A DNA stretch of 64,000 nucleotides from a filamentous cyanobacterium ESFC-1 (GTDB taxonomy: Bacteria; Cyanobacteriota; Cyanobacteriia; Cyanobacteriales; Spirulinaceae). Position numbers and translations under genes: made by a program. The notes below the pieces were generated by a model. The model did no database searches. It had not been told where the DNA came from and worked only from the letters and a program-made list of their open reading frames with translations. Where the stretch lies: NCBI GenBank assembly GCA_000380225.1, contig KB904821.1, positions 2,950,399 through 3,014,398 of the forward strand. The letters are read 5' to 3'. Positions 36,486 through 48,086 of this stretch are shown piece by piece. Numbering within the stretch: position 1 is the first letter of the stretch; every line of letters begins with the position of its first letter.

Positions 36486-39092
36486 TTATTCGGTGTCAGA
36501 GGGTGCTTCAGCCGTCTCTGGGGCTTCAGCGTCTTCTGGGGTTTCGGTTTCGTCGCTATCTTCACCCGGAGGTACAATGGCCACCGCCGCGATCGCGTCG
36601 TCACTATCGAGTTTTTGAACCCGTACCCCTGTGGCTTTGCGCGATTGCAGAGAAATCGCATTCACCGCTTGACGAATAATAATCCCCCGATTGGTAATCA
36701 CCATCAACTCGTCTTCGTGATTAACCATACAAAGGGCGACTAATTCATCATTTTTCGAGCGGAACTTAATCGCTTTGACTCCCATTCCTGCCCGATTTTG
36801 TAAGCGGAACTGCTCGACGGGAACCCGCTTACCATAACCGCCACTGGTGACGGCGAGTAACCAAGGCCCTTCCCCGATATCAGCCATTACTTCTTCGTCG
36901 GGGCTGTCGTCGTCGTTGTCGCTATCGTTGCTGCTGTCGAAGTTAGCCAACACCACACTTGGTAAGATATCCATGCCGATTAGTTCATCTTCACCCCGCA
37001 GTTTCATGGCTTTTACACCCCGCGTCGCTCGACCGAGGGGACGCAGTTGTTGATGATCGGTTTTGAAGTGAATCGCCATACCATTACGCGACCCAATAAT
37101 GGCACTATCTTCGGCCCGAGCCAACCGCACCCAGCGTAACTCATCCCCTTCATTCAGGGAAATCGCGATCAAACCATTGGAGCGAATGCTACTAAAGGCC
37201 GCCAGTTGAGTTTTCTTGATGTAGCCCTTTTGAGTCAGCATAATCAGATACTCATCCTCGGTAAATTCCGTGACCGGAACCACTGAGGTAATGCGTTCTT
37301 CGCGGCTAATCGGTAACATCTGTAAGATGGGAATGCCGCGAGCAGTACGAGAAGATGCCGGGATTTGATAGGCACTGACGGAATAGACAACACCGCGATC
37401 GCTAAAGAACAAAACATGATCGTGGTCGCAGCAGGTAATAAAGTGGTTTACGCCGTCGTCTTCCTTCATTTTCGCCCCTAAACGCCCCCGTGTCGCTCGG
37501 TTTTGCGCCTCGAAGGTGTCTACAGGCATCCGTTTGATGTAGCCCTGTTCGGTGAGCAAAATGGCGACGGGTTCGTTGGCGATTAAGTCGGTGTCGAGGA
37601 GTTCTCCTTCGGCTTGGATGATTTCAGTGCGTCGCGGGGTCGCGTGAGTGTCTTTGATTTGCGAAACTTCATCGACGATGATTTGCTCAATGCGTTCGCG
37701 ACGAGCCAAGATGTCTTCTAAGTCGGCAATTTTGGCTAAAAGTTCTTGGTGTTCGGCTTGAATTTTCTCGGCTTCTAGGGCGGTGAGGCGACGCAGTTGC
37801 ATTTGCAGAATGGCATCGGCTTGCGTGGTAGACAAGCCAAAGCCATCTACTAATTCTTGACGGGCTGAGGCGGTGTCTGCCGCGGCCCGAATCAAGCGAA
37901 TAACGGCATCGAGGTTGCTCAATGCAATCAGCAAGCCTTGTAAGATATGGTCGCGCTCTTGAGCTTTGCGGAGTTCGTACTGAGTCCGGCGGGTAATAGC
38001 TTCGACCCGGAAGTCGAGGAAGACTTGCAGGAATTGTTTGAGGTCGAGGAGTTGCGGTTCACCGTTGACCAACGCCAGCATATTTGCGCCAAAGTTGGTT
38101 TGTATGGGGGTTTGCTTGTAAAGGTTGTTGAGGACGACCCTGGGATAAGCATCCCGCTTTAGTTCAATGACAATCCGCATCCCGTCGCGATCGCTCTCAT
38201 CGCGAATATCGGCAATGCCTTCGATTTTCTTGTCGTTGACGAGATCGGCGATTTTTTCAATGAGGGAGGCTTTGTTGGTTTGATAGGGAAGTTCGGTAAT
38301 AATGACCGCTTCGCGATCGGGACGGCCTCTTTGTTCGAGGGTTTCGATTTGGGCGACCCCCCGCATGGTAATTGAGCCGCGACCGTTAAGAAAAGCATCG
38401 TGAATCCCAGATTTGCCGAGGATTTGTCCTCCGGTGGGAAAGTCCGGCCCCTTGATGTATTGCATCAATTCTTTGGTGGTAATGGCCGGATTGTGAATGA
38501 GCGCCACTACCCCTTCAATTAATTCTCCGAGGTTGTGGGGGGGAATGTTGGTGGCCATCCCCACGGCAATTCCCGACGAACCGTTTAACAATAACTGGGG
38601 TACGCGGGCCGGCAGAACCACGGGTTCTTGTTGGGAACCGTCGAAGTTATCGAGAAAGTCAACGGTTTCGGCCTCGATATCCCGTAATAAGGCGTTAGTG
38701 GTCAGACTTTGCAAGCGGCATTCGGTGTAACGCATGGCCGCGGGGGGGTCGTTGTCCACCGAACCGAAGTTGCCGTGACCTTCAATGAGGGGATTACGCA
38801 TCGAGAAGCTTTGCGCCATCCGCACCAAGGCATCATAAACTGCGCTGTCGCCGTGGGGGTGATATTTACCCAACACTTCCCCTACGACACGGGCGCATTT
38901 CCGAAAGGGGCGATCGTGGGTTAACCCCAATTCGTACATGGCGTACAAAATCCGCCGATGGACGGGTTTTAGGCCGTCTCTGGCATCAGGGAGCGCTCGC
39001 CCCACAATGACGCTCATGGCGTACTCTAGATACGACCGGGACATTTCATTGCTGAGGTCGGTGGGAACAATTCGCTCCGGGGAAGATGTCAT
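36486..39092 (-). CDS. gyrA: DNA gyrase subunit A
   Basis: 868 aa from ATG 39092 ([20 protein letters not shown]). The breakage-reunion domain has [38 protein letters not shown], and the catalytic Tyr in [12 protein letters not shown]. The C-terminal pinwheel carries six blade motifs (such as [14 protein letters not shown] and [13 protein letters not shown]). The GyrA box, QRRGGKG in E. coli, reads QNRATRG, as in other cyanobacterial sequences I recall. Paired with GyrB it would introduce negative supercoils. A ParC-type role cannot be excluded without the partner. A very acidic tail ([14 protein letters not shown]) ends it. Confidence 0.92.
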   Translation of the reverse strand: MTSSPERIVPTDLSNEMSRSYLEYAMSVIVGRALPDARDGLKPVHRRILYAMYELGLTHDRPFRKCARVVGEVLGKYHPHGDSAVYDALVRMAQSFSMRNPLIEGHGNFGSVDNDPPAAMRYTECRLQSLTTNALLRDIEAETVDFLDNFDGSQQEPVVLPARVPQLLLNGSSGIAVGMATNIPPHNLGELIEGVVALIHNPAITTKELMQYIKGPDFPTGGQILGKSGIHDAFLNGRGSITMRGVAQIETLEQRGRPDREAVIITELPYQTNKASLIEKIADLVNDKKIEGIADIRDESDRDGMRIVIELKRDAYPRVVLNNLYKQTPIQTNFGANMLALVNGEPQLLDLKQFLQVFLDFRVEAITRRTQYELRKAQERDHILQGLLIALSNLDAVIRLIRAAADTASARQELVDGFGLSTTQADAILQMQLRRLTALEAEKIQAEHQELLAKIADLEDILARRERIEQIIVDEVSQIKDTHATPRRTEIIQAEGELLDTDLIANEPVAILLTEQGYIKRMPVDTFEAQNRATRGRLGAKMKEDDGVNHFITCCDHDHVLFFSDRGVVYSVSAYQIPASSRTARGIPILQMLPISREERITSVVPVTEFTEDEYLIMLTQKGYIKKTQLAAFSSIRSNGLIAISLNEGDELRWVRLARAEDSAIIGSRNGMAIHFKTDHQQLRPLGRATRGVKAMKLRGEDELIGMDILPSVVLANFDSSNDSDNDDDSPDEEVMADIGEGPWLLAVTSGGYGKRVPVEQFRLQNRAGMGVKAIKFRSKNDELVALCMVNHEDELMVITNRGIIIRQAVNAISLQSRKATGVRVQKLDSDDAIAAVAIVPPGEDSDETETPEDAEAPETAEAPSDTE

Positions 39093-39402
39093 AGGGGAAA
39101 AACTCCAGTAAAATTCAGATTTTGACCAACAGACATAAAAAAGCAGCAAAAATCGCTACTTTTTCCGCTAAAAGCTGCCAAATATTAATGCTTTTCTTTA
39201 ACATTTTAACACATTTCTCCTAAGTTCTCATGGGTTCTAACAAACCGAGAATGAGCGCGATCGCGGGGTTGGGAAATTTGTACGGAAATCAGCAAAAGTG
39301 AGACGTAGTAGGAAAAAAGAAGTCAGGGAAACCTGAGTTAAGAGAAAATTAGTAACGAGTATCTCGATTGGTAACCCACCCCCTTGATAGGAGACGAATA
39401 CT
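39093..39402. promoter_or_regulatory. gyrA upstream region
   Basis: 310 bp between the gyrA start and a small plus-strand ORF. It is AT-rich next to gyrA (AAAAATCGCTACTTTTTCC, then TTTAACATTTTAACAC) and should carry the promoter. No operator is recognised. Confidence 0.45.
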
Positions 39403-39567
39403 GTGGAAGTTATAGTAGCTGCTTTGGCAATTAGTACTATTTGTTTTGGTGTTTTTAAGGGTTCGGCTGGCGGGTCTTCTGAAAGCAAAAAAAGCGATGA
39501 CAAAACCTGCGCGGTCATCGAAATTAAGGTTAAATGCTCTGACTGCAAATGCGAGAAAAAAGCATAA
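39403..39567 (+). CDS. Candidate 54-aa Cys-rich small secreted or membrane protein
   Basis: A GTG start at 39403 has AGGAGA eight bases upstream. The product is MEVIVAALAISTICFGVFKG followed by SAGGSSESKKSDDKTCAVIE and IKVKCSDCKCEKKA. An N-terminal hydrophobic segment (3-18) suggests a signal or anchor, and the tail has four Cys, three in CSDCKC. A metal-binding or envelope role is possible. No homologue is recalled. It stands alone between gyrA (divergent) and crtH. The good ribosome site is the main support; it may be spurious. Confidence 0.5.
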   Translation: MEVIVAALAISTICFGVFKGSAGGSSESKKSDDKTCAVIEIKVKCSDCKCEKKA

Positions 39568-40014
39568 AGAATGAACAAGTAAAGGTCGTTAACGAGTTAG
39601 ATTGAGCAAAGCTCTAGGGGATATTTTGCCTAAATTAATTCTTTTATAGCAGCAAGCAAAACAGTTAGGACGTTTTGACTCGCAAGGATCGCCCTCACCA
39701 CGTCCCAACCCGAAGTGCTACTGCTATATCTCCAATTCCTTCACCATCGCTACCATGAGCCAAAAAGCCGACATTACCCCCATATTCCCAACCCATACAG
39801 CGCTACAGCTTGAAATGGAGGCGATCGCGTTCGCAACTGAAAATCTTTTTCATTAGTATTGACATTAAATCTCAACAAGGCTATATTGAATTCAGTGTTC
39901 TCCTCTTGTAAAAAGATCGGCAGGCGGGACTGGTAAGCTTACAGCGTTCTAGTCCCTCATTTTTTTTTAGCGCTACACTAAAAACCGATACAGATAGAGG
40001 CGGAAATTCAGAAC
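39568..40014. other. Intergenic region before crtH with family B remnant
   Basis: 447 bp without a gene. A family B remnant (TATAGCAGCAAGCAAAACAG to about CTGCTATATCTCC) spans 39645-39730. The remainder is unique, with AT-rich sequence upstream of crtH that should hold its promoter. No RNA is recognised. Confidence 0.55.
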
Positions 40015-41532
40015 ATGAGTGCTACTGACGCACAGCTAAATTCAGATTGGGATGCGATTGTCATTGGTTCGGGGATGGGGGGCTTGGTTACCGCAACCCA
40101 ACTCGCGGCCAAAGGCGCACAGGTATTAGTATTAGAGCGATATTTGATTCCCGGTGGCAGCGCGGGCTATTTTGAGCGCAACGGCTATCGGTTTGATGTT
40201 GGGGCTTCGATGATTTTTGGCTTTGGGGAAGAAGGGACAACCAATTTGTTGACGCGGGCATTAGCGGCGGTCAATATGAAGATGGAAACTCTCCCCGATC
40301 CGGTGCAAATTCACTATCATCTTCCCAACGATTTAGAGGTGAAAGTGCATCGCGATTATGAGAAGTTTTTGCAAGAACTGAGCGATCGCTTTCCCCATGA
40401 AAAACAAGGGATTCGTCGCTTTTATGACGAATGTTGGCAAATCTTTAACTGCCTTAACGCCATGGAATTGCTATCCCTCGAAGAACCCCGCTATCTCACG
40501 CGGGTCTTTTTCCAGCATCCCTTCGCTTGTTTGGGCTTGGTGAAGTATTTACCGCAAAATGTCGGTGATATTGCCCGCCGTCACATTTCTGACCCAGAAT
40601 TGCTCAAATTTATTGATATGGAATGTTACTGCTGGTCGGTTGTTCCCGCGTCTCAGACTCCTGCGATTAATGGGGGAATGGTGTTTAGCGATCGCCACTA
40701 CGGGGGCATCAACTATCCTAAAGGGGGAGTTGGTCAAATTGCCCAAAAACTCGCAGACGGACTGGAAAAAGCAGGCAGTCGCATCGAATATAAAGCCAGA
40801 GTCACCGAAATTATTATCGAAAATAACAAAGCGGTTGGGGTAAAACTAGCCAACGGTAAAGAATATCGCGCCCAACGCATCGTTTCTAATGCCACGCGGT
40901 GGGACACCTTCGAGAAACTACTGCCCAAAGTTAATATGCCCAAAAGCGAGCAAAAATGGCAAAATCGCTACCAAAAATCCCCCAGTTTTCTCAGCATCCA
41001 TCTCGGAGTCCAAGCCGACTTACTCCCCCCCGACACCGAATGTCATCACATTCTGCTCGAAAACTGGGACAACATGACCGACGAACAAGGTACGATTTTC
41101 GTCTCCATCCCCACCCTCCTCGACCCCAGTTTAGCCCCAGAAGGCTGTCATATCATCCACACCTTCACCCCAAGCTGGATATCCGAATGGCAAAACCTTT
41201 CCCCTAGCGAATACGAAGCCAAAAAAGAACAAGCCGCCGCCCAACTGATTCAACGTCTCGAAGCCATCTTCCCCGGTATAGAAGCCAAACTGGATTACCA
41301 AGAAATCGGCACACCGCGCACCCATCGCCGCTTTCTCGGTCGCGATGACGGCACTTATGGCCCCATTCCCCAACGCAAACTTTTAGGATTGTTGGGAATG
41401 CCTTTCAACCGGACTGCGATTAAAAATTTGTACTGTGTGGGCGATAGTACCTTTCCCGGTCAAGGCTTAAATGCGGTGGCTTTCTCCGGTTTCGCTTGCG
41501 CCCATCGCATTAAAGTAGATTTGGGGCTGTAA
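40015..41532 (+). CDS. crtH: Carotene isomerase (prolycopene isomerase) CrtH
   Basis: A 505-aa FAD-dependent enzyme. The N-terminal dinucleotide site is [29 protein letters not shown], abbreviated here, followed by [20 protein letters not shown]. Further motifs are [20 protein letters not shown] and the C-terminal [20 protein letters not shown]. It converts poly-cis lycopene to all-trans lycopene between the desaturases and cyclase, at membranes. Length and motif order match CrtH/CrtISO rather than CrtI-type desaturases. It appears monocistronic. Confidence 0.95.
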   Translation: MSATDAQLNSDWDAIVIGSGMGGLVTATQLAAKGAQVLVLERYLIPGGSAGYFERNGYRFDVGASMIFGFGEEGTTNLLTRALAAVNMKMETLPDPVQIHYHLPNDLEVKVHRDYEKFLQELSDRFPHEKQGIRRFYDECWQIFNCLNAMELLSLEEPRYLTRVFFQHPFACLGLVKYLPQNVGDIARRHISDPELLKFIDMECYCWSVVPASQTPAINGGMVFSDRHYGGINYPKGGVGQIAQKLADGLEKAGSRIEYKARVTEIIIENNKAVGVKLANGKEYRAQRIVSNATRWDTFEKLLPKVNMPKSEQKWQNRYQKSPSFLSIHLGVQADLLPPDTECHHILLENWDNMTDEQGTIFVSIPTLLDPSLAPEGCHIIHTFTPSWISEWQNLSPSEYEAKKEQAAAQLIQRLEAIFPGIEAKLDYQEIGTPRTHRRFLGRDDGTYGPIPQRKLLGLLGMPFNRTAIKNLYCVGDSTFPGQGLNAVAFSGFACAHRIKVDLGL

Positions 41533-41781
41533 GAGGCAGTAGGGGCGAGGTTTCCTCGCCCAATCTCAACTTTAGGCAATTATGATTTAATGCCGTTCCG
41601 TAGGAGGGTTAACGGGATAGGCGGTATATTGAAACTGGATTTTGTATCAGTCCGTGAAAGCGGACTTTGTTCTTGTTGGTTCCCCAGATTTTAATCTGTG
41701 GGCGGGTTGTTGGTTTTGACTTGAAATGACTTATACAATCGCGAATTGGGCGGGGAAACCCCGCCCCTACAAGACTACTGC
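41533..41781. repeat. Repeat-filled gap between crtH and trpB
   Basis: Convergent gap holding two GC palindromic modules (AGGGGCGAGGTTTCCTCGCC at about 41542, and GGGCGGGGAAACCCCGCCCC near 41748). Between them is a family A-like interior (GTCCGTGAAAGCGGACTTTG, TTCCCCAGATTTTAATCTG). The same interior is found near 15125-15175. No gene is supported. Confidence 0.65.
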
Positions 41782-43029
41782 CTAAAAGCCGCCATTGGCT
41801 TCGAGATACTTGGCCACCGTTTGTACATCCTTGTCGCCGCGACCGGAACAATTAATGACAATGCGGGGACTGCCGTCGAGTTGGGGGCATAATGTATCTA
41901 AGTACGCGATCGCGTGAGAGGTTTCTAGCGCCGGAATAATCCCTTCTAACTTCGACAAGCTTAAAAATGCCTGTACCGCCTCATCATCGGTAACGCTGTA
42001 ATACTCCGCCCGCTTCGTATCCATCAAATAACTATGTTCCGGGCCAACCCCAGGATAATCCAACCCCGCACTAATGGAATGGGCTTCGGTAACCTGGCCT
42101 TCTGTATCTTGCAGCAAATAGCTCATCGCCCCGTGTAACACCCCTGGACGACCTTTGGTGAGGGTGGCGGCGTGTTTGCTGGTTTCCGTGCCGGTTCCGG
42201 CAGCTTCTACGCCGATAATGCGAATCGAAGTATCCCCTAAAAACTCATGAAATAAGCCAATGGCATTAGAACCACCGCCCACACAAGCCATGAGAATATC
42301 CGGTAAACCGCCCCACTTTTCTTGACATTGGCGACGGGTTTCTTGACCGATAATCGCGTGGAAATCCCGCACCATCATGGGATAGGGATGGGGCCCGGCC
42401 ACGGAACCTAAAATGTAGTGAGTGGTTTCGACATTGGTAACCCAATCGCGAATCGCCTCAGAGGTGGCATCCTTGAGAGTTCCGGTTCCGGCTTCGACGG
42501 GTTGCACCGTTGCCCCTAATAATTTCATGCGGAATACATTTAGGGCTTGTCGTTCCATATCCTGAACGCCCATATAAATAATGCACTCCAAGCCAAAACG
42601 AGCGCAGACGGTGGCTGTAGCGACTCCATGCTGTCCTGCCCCGGTTTCGGCAATAATGCGCTTTTTACCCATGCGTTTCGCCAGTAAACCTTGGGCGAGG
42701 GCGTTATTAATCTTATGGGCCCCGGTATGGTTTAAATCTTCTCGTTTCAGGTAAATTTGCGGCCCCGTACCGTCAGGACGCGCATATTTTTCCGTGAGGC
42801 GTTCGGCAAAATATAAAGGACTGGGCCGCCCGACATAATCCCGCAATAATCCTTGCAGTTCGGCTTGAAAGGCGGGGTCGTTGCGATATTTTTGATAGGC
42901 GGTTTCGAGTTCGGCTAAGGCAGGCATTAGGGTTTCGGGGACGTATTTCCCCCCGAAGCGACCAAAACGCCCTAGGTTGTCGGGTTGGGAGTTGGTGGTG
43001 GCAGTGGGATGAATGGGAGTGGTAGTCAC
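41782..43029 (-). CDS. trpB: Tryptophan synthase beta subunit
   Basis: A 415-aa PLP enzyme joining indole and serine to tryptophan. Motifs: [39 protein letters not shown] (PLP lysine), [51 protein letters not shown]. It partners with TrpA, which is not in the window, as is common in cyanobacteria where trp genes are dispersed. Length is standard. Confidence 0.98.
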   Translation of the reverse strand: MTTTPIHPTATTNSQPDNLGRFGRFGGKYVPETLMPALAELETAYQKYRNDPAFQAELQGLLRDYVGRPSPLYFAERLTEKYARPDGTGPQIYLKREDLNHTGAHKINNALAQGLLAKRMGKKRIIAETGAGQHGVATATVCARFGLECIIYMGVQDMERQALNVFRMKLLGATVQPVEAGTGTLKDATSEAIRDWVTNVETTHYILGSVAGPHPYPMMVRDFHAIIGQETRRQCQEKWGGLPDILMACVGGGSNAIGLFHEFLGDTSIRIIGVEAAGTGTETSKHAATLTKGRPGVLHGAMSYLLQDTEGQVTEAHSISAGLDYPGVGPEHSYLMDTKRAEYYSVTDDEAVQAFLSLSKLEGIIPALETSHAIAYLDTLCPQLDGSPRIVINCSGRGDKDVQTVAKYLEANGGF

Positions 43030-43354
43030 GGGTTTTGTTGTCTAGGTTGCACAGGTTTTTATTGTAATCAGTCGTGGCGGTTAAAATCTAGATTTTTTGG
43101 TCATTGGTCGTTTGTCATTGGTCATTCGTAATTGAGTCCTAAATTTGTGTAGGGTTGAGGTTCCCTAATCCAATCCCCACTTTTGGGAAATGATGATTTG
43201 ACTGGGATCGCGCCTAATAATGTAAATTTGGACGGGGAAACCCCGCCCCTACTGGATTGTTTCACTTTAAATGGTGCATTAAGAAAACGCTCAAAACTTA
43301 ATTCAATTAACAAACAGACCCAAAATCTATTGCCCTAAATTAGCTGAAACAATC
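43030..43354. other. trpB upstream region with family A-like remnant
   Basis: It holds the trpB promoter region and GTCATTGG heptamer words (43100-43125). A decayed family A-like stretch ends in GGACGGGGAAACCCCGCCCC at about 43230-43252. No gene. Confidence 0.55.
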
Positions 43355-43802
43355 CACTACTGGTTCGACACAGCTAAAATGAGGCGATAGGTAGGGTGTC
43401 GTTAGCGCAGCGTAACGCACCGAAATGCAAGCATTTTAACGATGGTAACTATCGCACAACTTAAGCTGTGTCACGGCACTACTGGCGCGACACACTTTAA
43501 ATGGTGGGTTACGGCGGATAACTAGATTGCAGTCATAGCCTAGATTCTAGCCGCCTAACCCACCCTACTGTTATGACACACCTAAAATGAGGCTATAGGT
43601 AGGGTGTCGTTAGCGTAGCGTAACGCACCAAAATACAAGCATTTTAACGATGCTGACTATCGCACAAATTAAGCTGTGTCACGACACTACTGCCGTGACA
43701 CACCTTAAATAGGGCTTTAGAAAACCCTCGAAACTGGCTTCAACATGAATATAGACCGAAAATCTATCGCACATTTTTAGCTGTGTCGCGCCACTACTGG
43801 CT
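43355..43802. mobile_element. Cluster of family C MITE-like repeats
   Basis: About 450 bp made of several end-to-end family C elements. GACACAGCTAAAATGAGGC or GACACACCTAAAATGAGGC opens units at about 43368 and 43575. GTCGTTAGCGCAGCGTAACG occurs in two copies. Inverted ends AGCTGTGTCACGGCACTACTG and ACTGCCGTGACACACCTTAA sit at unit borders, where copies meet. Noncoding. Confidence 0.75.
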
Positions 43803-43836
43803 CAGAGTTAGAGTCAAACAACCAATAACCCGTCAA

Positions 43837-45405
43837 TTATCGGGAAAACGTGCCACTATCGTCACTATATTCGCTTTCTTCCCCCAATTCTTCATCGGGG
43901 GTATCGGGAGTCATGGGGAGTCGTTTGCTGTACCAATCTGTGCCGATGCGGAGGGTTAAATCCGAACCGAGATCGCCGGTAGAGTCGGCTTCGATGCGGC
44001 CTAAGCCCAAGGATTCTTGGAGCATTTTGGCGGCGGTGGTGTTGCCTTGCTGGACGATAATTTCAGTGGTGCGGTCGGGTTGGGTGAGTTGTCGGGGTGA
44101 AACGTAAACGTTGCGGAAATTGCGTTCTCGGAGGTAATCGAGGGCTTGTTGGGTAACTTCGGGGTCGTCGGTGGTATTTTGGATGGCGATGCGGACTCGT
44201 TTGAAGCTGCGGAGATCGAGGTCGAGTTCGCGATCGCTCTCCACATTAAAATATTCTTGCATAACGCGATCGCGATCGCGGCGAGACATAATCCAATAGC
44301 TCATGCCGTCAAACTCCTCAGCATTACTAAAGCGCCCCGGTAACATGACCATTTTGATATCTTCTTTTTCTAAATTTAGCCCAAAACCGACTAAGGACAG
44401 CATTTCTTCAAGACTCAAGTTGGTATCGACAAACTGCTGCATCAGTTGTACGGCTTGGGGGATTTTGGGTAATACCGCAGGGCTTTGTAACTGTTGACGT
44501 AATGCCTTGAGAAGAATTTGTTGCCGTTGGACGCGGCCAATGTCGCCGTATTCGTCCATCCGAAAGCGAGCAAATTGTTCGGCTTGAGAACCGTCGAGAG
44601 TTTGCAAGCCTTGTTCGAGGTCAATTTCTAGCTGTTGGGTGACATCTGTGTATTTCATGGGGTGGGGAACATAAACTTCGATTCCCCCGACCAAATCCAC
44701 TAACTCGCGAAAGGCATCATTGGTAACGCGCACATAGCGGTCAATGCGAACCTCATTCAAGGTTTCCTCGACGGTTTCTAGGGCTAAATCTGCACCGCCG
44801 TAAACATTGGCATCGTTGATTTTGGCAACGCCCACGGTGGGAATATACACTTGGGTATCGCGGGGAATGGATAACATACTTAAACTGTTATCCTGGGGAT
44901 CGAAGCGCACCAATAGCATAGTGTCGCTGTGTCCTTCAAAGGCTTCCTCTGAGCCAACTTCGGCATCTAATACCCGGTCAATACCCATGACTAAAATATT
45001 AATCGGGCGTTCAATTTTGTACTGGAATAATGAAGCCCAAGCCTTTTTGCCTTGGATGCCTAAGTCGGGTAAATTGGCGATCGCGTCAGGAGTGGCGAGA
45101 AATCCCTGCCAATTTTGGGGGAGTGGACTCACCATCGCTAATGTCGCCCCCAAAATTGCCGAAGTCCCTGCTGCAATTCCCAAAATAATGCCCTGAGTTA
45201 ATCCTCGTCCCCATCCTTGGGCAGAAGTCTGAGTTTGAGCCTTTGGGGGAATTTGTTTAGAAGTCGATGGCGCGATCGCGCCACGCTGAAGCCCTCGCGA
45301 GGCAATGGCCTGCGGTTCCTGAAGGCGGCTTTTCTGTTTCACACTTACCTCAACACCAAAATAGTCAACCGGAGCGTTTGCTCTCTGGGCGTAAACCAAA
45401 CTCAT
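43837..45405 (-). CDS. LytR-CpsA-Psr (LCP) family protein
   Basis: A 522-aa membrane protein. A basic cytoplasmic N-terminus precedes one helix at about 73-93 (GIILGIAAGTSAILGATLAM). The LCP domain (about 130-330) has NILVMGIDRVLD, DTMLLVRFDP, MLSIPRDTQVYIPTVG with the diphosphate-binding Arg, and KINDANVYGGADLALETVE. A second C-terminal domain resembles LytR_C (RIAIQNTTDDPEVTQQAL, VYVSPRQLTQPD). LCP enzymes attach polymers from undecaprenyl carriers to the cell wall or secreted glycans. The WecA-like gene at 32651 could belong to a related pathway. Confidence 0.9.
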   Translation of the reverse strand: MSLVYAQRANAPVDYFGVEVSVKQKSRLQEPQAIASRGLQRGAIAPSTSKQIPPKAQTQTSAQGWGRGLTQGIILGIAAGTSAILGATLAMVSPLPQNWQGFLATPDAIANLPDLGIQGKKAWASLFQYKIERPINILVMGIDRVLDAEVGSEEAFEGHSDTMLLVRFDPQDNSLSMLSIPRDTQVYIPTVGVAKINDANVYGGADLALETVEETLNEVRIDRYVRVTNDAFRELVDLVGGIEVYVPHPMKYTDVTQQLEIDLEQGLQTLDGSQAEQFARFRMDEYGDIGRVQRQQILLKALRQQLQSPAVLPKIPQAVQLMQQFVDTNLSLEEMLSLVGFGLNLEKEDIKMVMLPGRFSNAEEFDGMSYWIMSRRDRDRVMQEYFNVESDRELDLDLRSFKRVRIAIQNTTDDPEVTQQALDYLRERNFRNVYVSPRQLTQPDRTTEIIVQQGNTTAAKMLQESLGLGRIEADSTGDLGSDLTLRIGTDWYSKRLPMTPDTPDEELGEESEYSDDSGTFSR

Positions 45406-45785
45406 GCAGGATTATAACGTTACGAGATGTTAATCGGTGAGAAGATTGCGATAATCCTCTGATTTATTTTTGGGTCACGCCAGAGTTTAGTTAGTTCTTT
45501 CTTACAGGGGTAAGTTGAGAAATCAGTCTTTTGTCATTTGTCTTTTGTCCTTTGTTCTTTGTCCTTTGTCCTTTGTCCTTTGTCTTTTGTCCTTTGTCCT
45601 TGGTTATTGGTTGTTGGTTGTTGATTATTTTTCGCCCCTCTCCCCCCTCTCCCCCCTCTCCCCACTCCCCACTGCCTACTACCCAAAACCCGATCGCGCC
45701 CTCTTGCCCAATTCACAGTCAATTCAGCGAGTTCGGGAAACCGTACCCATAGGAGAGTTGCTATTGGCATACAACTTTAGTTAAA
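45406..45785. repeat. Heptamer array upstream of groES
   Basis: At about 45530-45620 the sequence is a tandem array with 7-nt period, TTTGTCCTTTGTCC in roughly a dozen units, then TTGGTTGTTGGTTG. A CTCTCCCC CCTCTCCCCC run follows to about 45675. It lies between the LCP gene (divergent) and groES. No gene is supported. Confidence 0.8.
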
Positions 45786-45812
45786 TTAGCACTCGTAAGG
45801 TGAGAGTGCTAA
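45786..45812 (+). promoter_or_regulatory. CIRCE operator of groES-groEL
   Basis: A perfect CIRCE: TTAGCACTC, nine spacer bases (GTAAGGTGA), GAGTGCTAA. It lies 118 bp upstream of the groES start. HrcA binding here represses the operon and heat shock relieves it, by established knowledge of CIRCE/HrcA. Confidence 0.97.
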
Positions 45813-45929
45813 AAACGAAATTTCAACTCTCGCTGACTACAAAAAAGCAGCGATTGAGCCAGGTATTCATTGCCGGTCATCTCAATCGCAGAACCCAACT
45901 ATACATTCTATTCGTTAGGAGTAACTTGA

Positions 45930-46241
45930 ATGCCAGCATTATCCATCAACGTTTCTACCGTTAACCCCTTGGGCGATCGCGTTTTCGTCAAAGTCAGCCC
46001 GTCCGAAGAAAAAACCGACGGCGGTATCTACTTACCCGATAACGTCAAAGAAAAGCCCCAAGTTGGCGAAGTCGTTGCCGTTGGCCCGGGTAAAGTCCAA
46101 GACAGTGGCGATCGCGTCCCGATGGAAGTCAAAATCGGCGACAAAGTTCTCTATTCCAAATACGCCGGAACCGACATCAAACTAGGCGGCGAAGACTACG
46201 TTCTGCTGTCTGAAAAAGACATCCTTGCTTCCGTTGCTTAA
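45930..46241 (+). CDS. groS: Co-chaperonin GroES
   Basis: A 103-aa co-chaperonin: [20 protein letters not shown], the mobile loop [29 protein letters not shown] and [20 protein letters not shown]. It caps the GroEL ring during folding. TTAGGAGTAA lies before the ATG. groEL follows after 79 bp on the same CIRCE-controlled transcript. Confidence 0.98.
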   Translation: MPALSINVSTVNPLGDRVFVKVSPSEEKTDGGIYLPDNVKEKPQVGEVVAVGPGKVQDSGDRVPMEVKIGDKVLYSKYAGTDIKLGGEDYVLLSEKDILASVA

Positions 46242-46320
46242 ATCGCCTCGACTAGCTTTCGTAGAAGCTTAAAGTATTCTCTACCAACCATCCATTAGTA
46301 ATCTGTAGCAAGCATCCATT

Positions 46321-47943
46321 ATGGCTAAAAGTATTATCTACAACGACGAAGCCCGTCGCGCTCTCGAACGCGGTATCGACCTCCTCGCAGAAGCCGTGGC
46401 TGTCACCCTCGGCCCCAAAGGTCGCAACGTAGTCCTTGAGAAGAAATTTGGCGCACCTCAAATCGTTAACGACGGTGTAACCATTGCCAAAGAAATCGAA
46501 CTCGAAGACCACATCGAAAACACTGGCGTTTCCCTCATTCGTCAAGCTGCTTCTAAAACCAACGACGTAGCCGGAGACGGAACCACCACCGCTACAGTTC
46601 TGGCTCACGCCATGGTTAAAGAAGGCTTACGCAACGTGGCCGCAGGCGCTAACCCCATCGCCCTGAAGCGCGGTGTGGACAAAGCCACCGAATACTTGGT
46701 GAGCAAAATCGCTTCCCACGCTCGCGACATTAGCGATTCTAAATCCATTGCTCAAGTCGGTTCCATCTCTGCGGGGAACGACGAAGAAGTCGGTCAAATG
46801 ATTTCCCAAGCGATGGACAAAGTGGGCAAAGAAGGGGTCATTTCCTTAGAAGAAGGGAAGTCCATGACCACCGAACTCGAAATCACCGAAGGGATGCGCT
46901 TTGACAAAGGCTACATCTCCCCTTACTTCGTCACCGACACCGAACGGATGGAAGTGGTGATGGAAGAACCCTACATCTTGATCACCGACAAGAAAATCGC
47001 GTTGGTACAAGACCTCGTTCCCGTCCTCGAACAAGTGGCCCGTCAAGGTCGTCCCTTGTTCATCATCGCTGAAGACATCGAGAAAGAAGCCCTCGCGACT
47101 TTGGTTGTGAACCGTTTGCGCGGTGTTCTCAACGTGGCTGCGGTTAAAGCCCCTGGTTTTGGCGATCGCCGTAAGCAAATGCTCGAAGATATTGCCGTTC
47201 TCACAGGGGGTCAATTGATCACCGAAGACGCGGGTCTGAAACTCGACAGCACCAAGCTCGAAATGCTCGGTTCTGCCCGTCGCATCACCGTGACCAAGGA
47301 AAACACCACGGTTGTAGCTGAAGGTAACGAAGCTGCGGTTAAAACCCGTTGCGACCAAATCCGCCGTCAAATCGAAGAAAGCGATTCTTCCTACGACCAA
47401 GAAAAACTGCAAGAGCGTTTAGCTAAACTCTCTGGTGGTGTGGCGGTAATCAAAGTCGGTGCGGCCACCGAAACCGAAATGAAAGACCGCAAACTGCGCC
47501 TCGAAGATGCCATCAACGCTACCAAAGCGGCAGTTGAAGAAGGTATCGTTCCTGGGGGTGGTACAACCTTGGCTCACCTCGTTCCCGATGTGGAAGCCTG
47601 GGCCAACGAAACTTTGAAAAACGAAGAACTCACGGGTGCAACCTTAGTGGCTCGTGCCTTGACTGCTCCTCTGAAGCGCATCGCTGAAAATGCCGGACAA
47701 AACGGTGCGGTAATCGCCGAGCGCGTCAAAGAAAAAGACTTCAACATCGGTTACAATGCCGCCAATGGCGAATTTACCGATATGTTTGAGGCGGGTATCG
47801 TTGACCCGGCGAAAGTGACCCGGAGTGCGCTGCAAAATGCCGCTTCGATCGCAGGGATGGTCTTGACTACCGAGTGCATCGTGGTAGACAAGCCTGAAAA
47901 AGACAAAGCCCCCGCAGCCCCCGGCGGTGACTTCGATTACTAA
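46321..47943 (+). CDS. groL: Chaperonin GroEL (GroEL1 type)
   Basis: A 540-aa chaperonin with [20 protein letters not shown], the ATPase motif [29 protein letters not shown] and [14 protein letters not shown]. It ends in APGGDFDY and lacks the Gly-Gly-Met repeat tail. Location directly behind groES and the CIRCE marks it as the groESL-linked GroEL1 of cyanobacteria; a second groEL2 is expected elsewhere in the genome. Confidence 0.98.
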   Translation: MAKSIIYNDEARRALERGIDLLAEAVAVTLGPKGRNVVLEKKFGAPQIVNDGVTIAKEIELEDHIENTGVSLIRQAASKTNDVAGDGTTTATVLAHAMVKEGLRNVAAGANPIALKRGVDKATEYLVSKIASHARDISDSKSIAQVGSISAGNDEEVGQMISQAMDKVGKEGVISLEEGKSMTTELEITEGMRFDKGYISPYFVTDTERMEVVMEEPYILITDKKIALVQDLVPVLEQVARQGRPLFIIAEDIEKEALATLVVNRLRGVLNVAAVKAPGFGDRRKQMLEDIAVLTGGQLITEDAGLKLDSTKLEMLGSARRITVTKENTTVVAEGNEAAVKTRCDQIRRQIEESDSSYDQEKLQERLAKLSGGVAVIKVGAATETEMKDRKLRLEDAINATKAAVEEGIVPGGGTTLAHLVPDVEAWANETLKNEELTGATLVARALTAPLKRIAENAGQNGAVIAERVKEKDFNIGYNAANGEFTDMFEAGIVDPAKVTRSALQNAASIAGMVLTTECIVVDKPEKDKAPAAPGGDFDY

Positions 47944-47985
47944 GGTTTGAAAGATTATTAGGAGCGCGATCGCGCCCTAAAATTT

Positions 47986-48019
47986 AAGCGGTTACTTCGT
48001 CTGAAGTGGCCGCTTTTTT
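47986..48019 (+). terminator. Rho-independent terminator of groES-groEL
   Basis: A 13-bp stem (AAGCGGTTACTTC / GAAGTGGCCGCTT, two G-U pairs) with a GTCT loop is followed by a T-run. It lies 43 bp past the groEL stop. Confidence 0.93.
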
Positions 48020-48086
48020 CAGCGATCGGCGATTAAGCCTGTAGGGGCGCTCTTTTCCCCGTCCAATCCCTAACTGTTGACCAATA

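Noticed and set aside
39237-39578. Minus-strand frame of 113 codons opposite the small Cys-rich candidate
   Set aside because: It has no ribosome site or family features, and the plus-strand frame has a better start.
46846-47412. 188-codon antisense frame inside groEL
   Set aside because: Antisense shadow of a highly conserved gene with strong codon bias.
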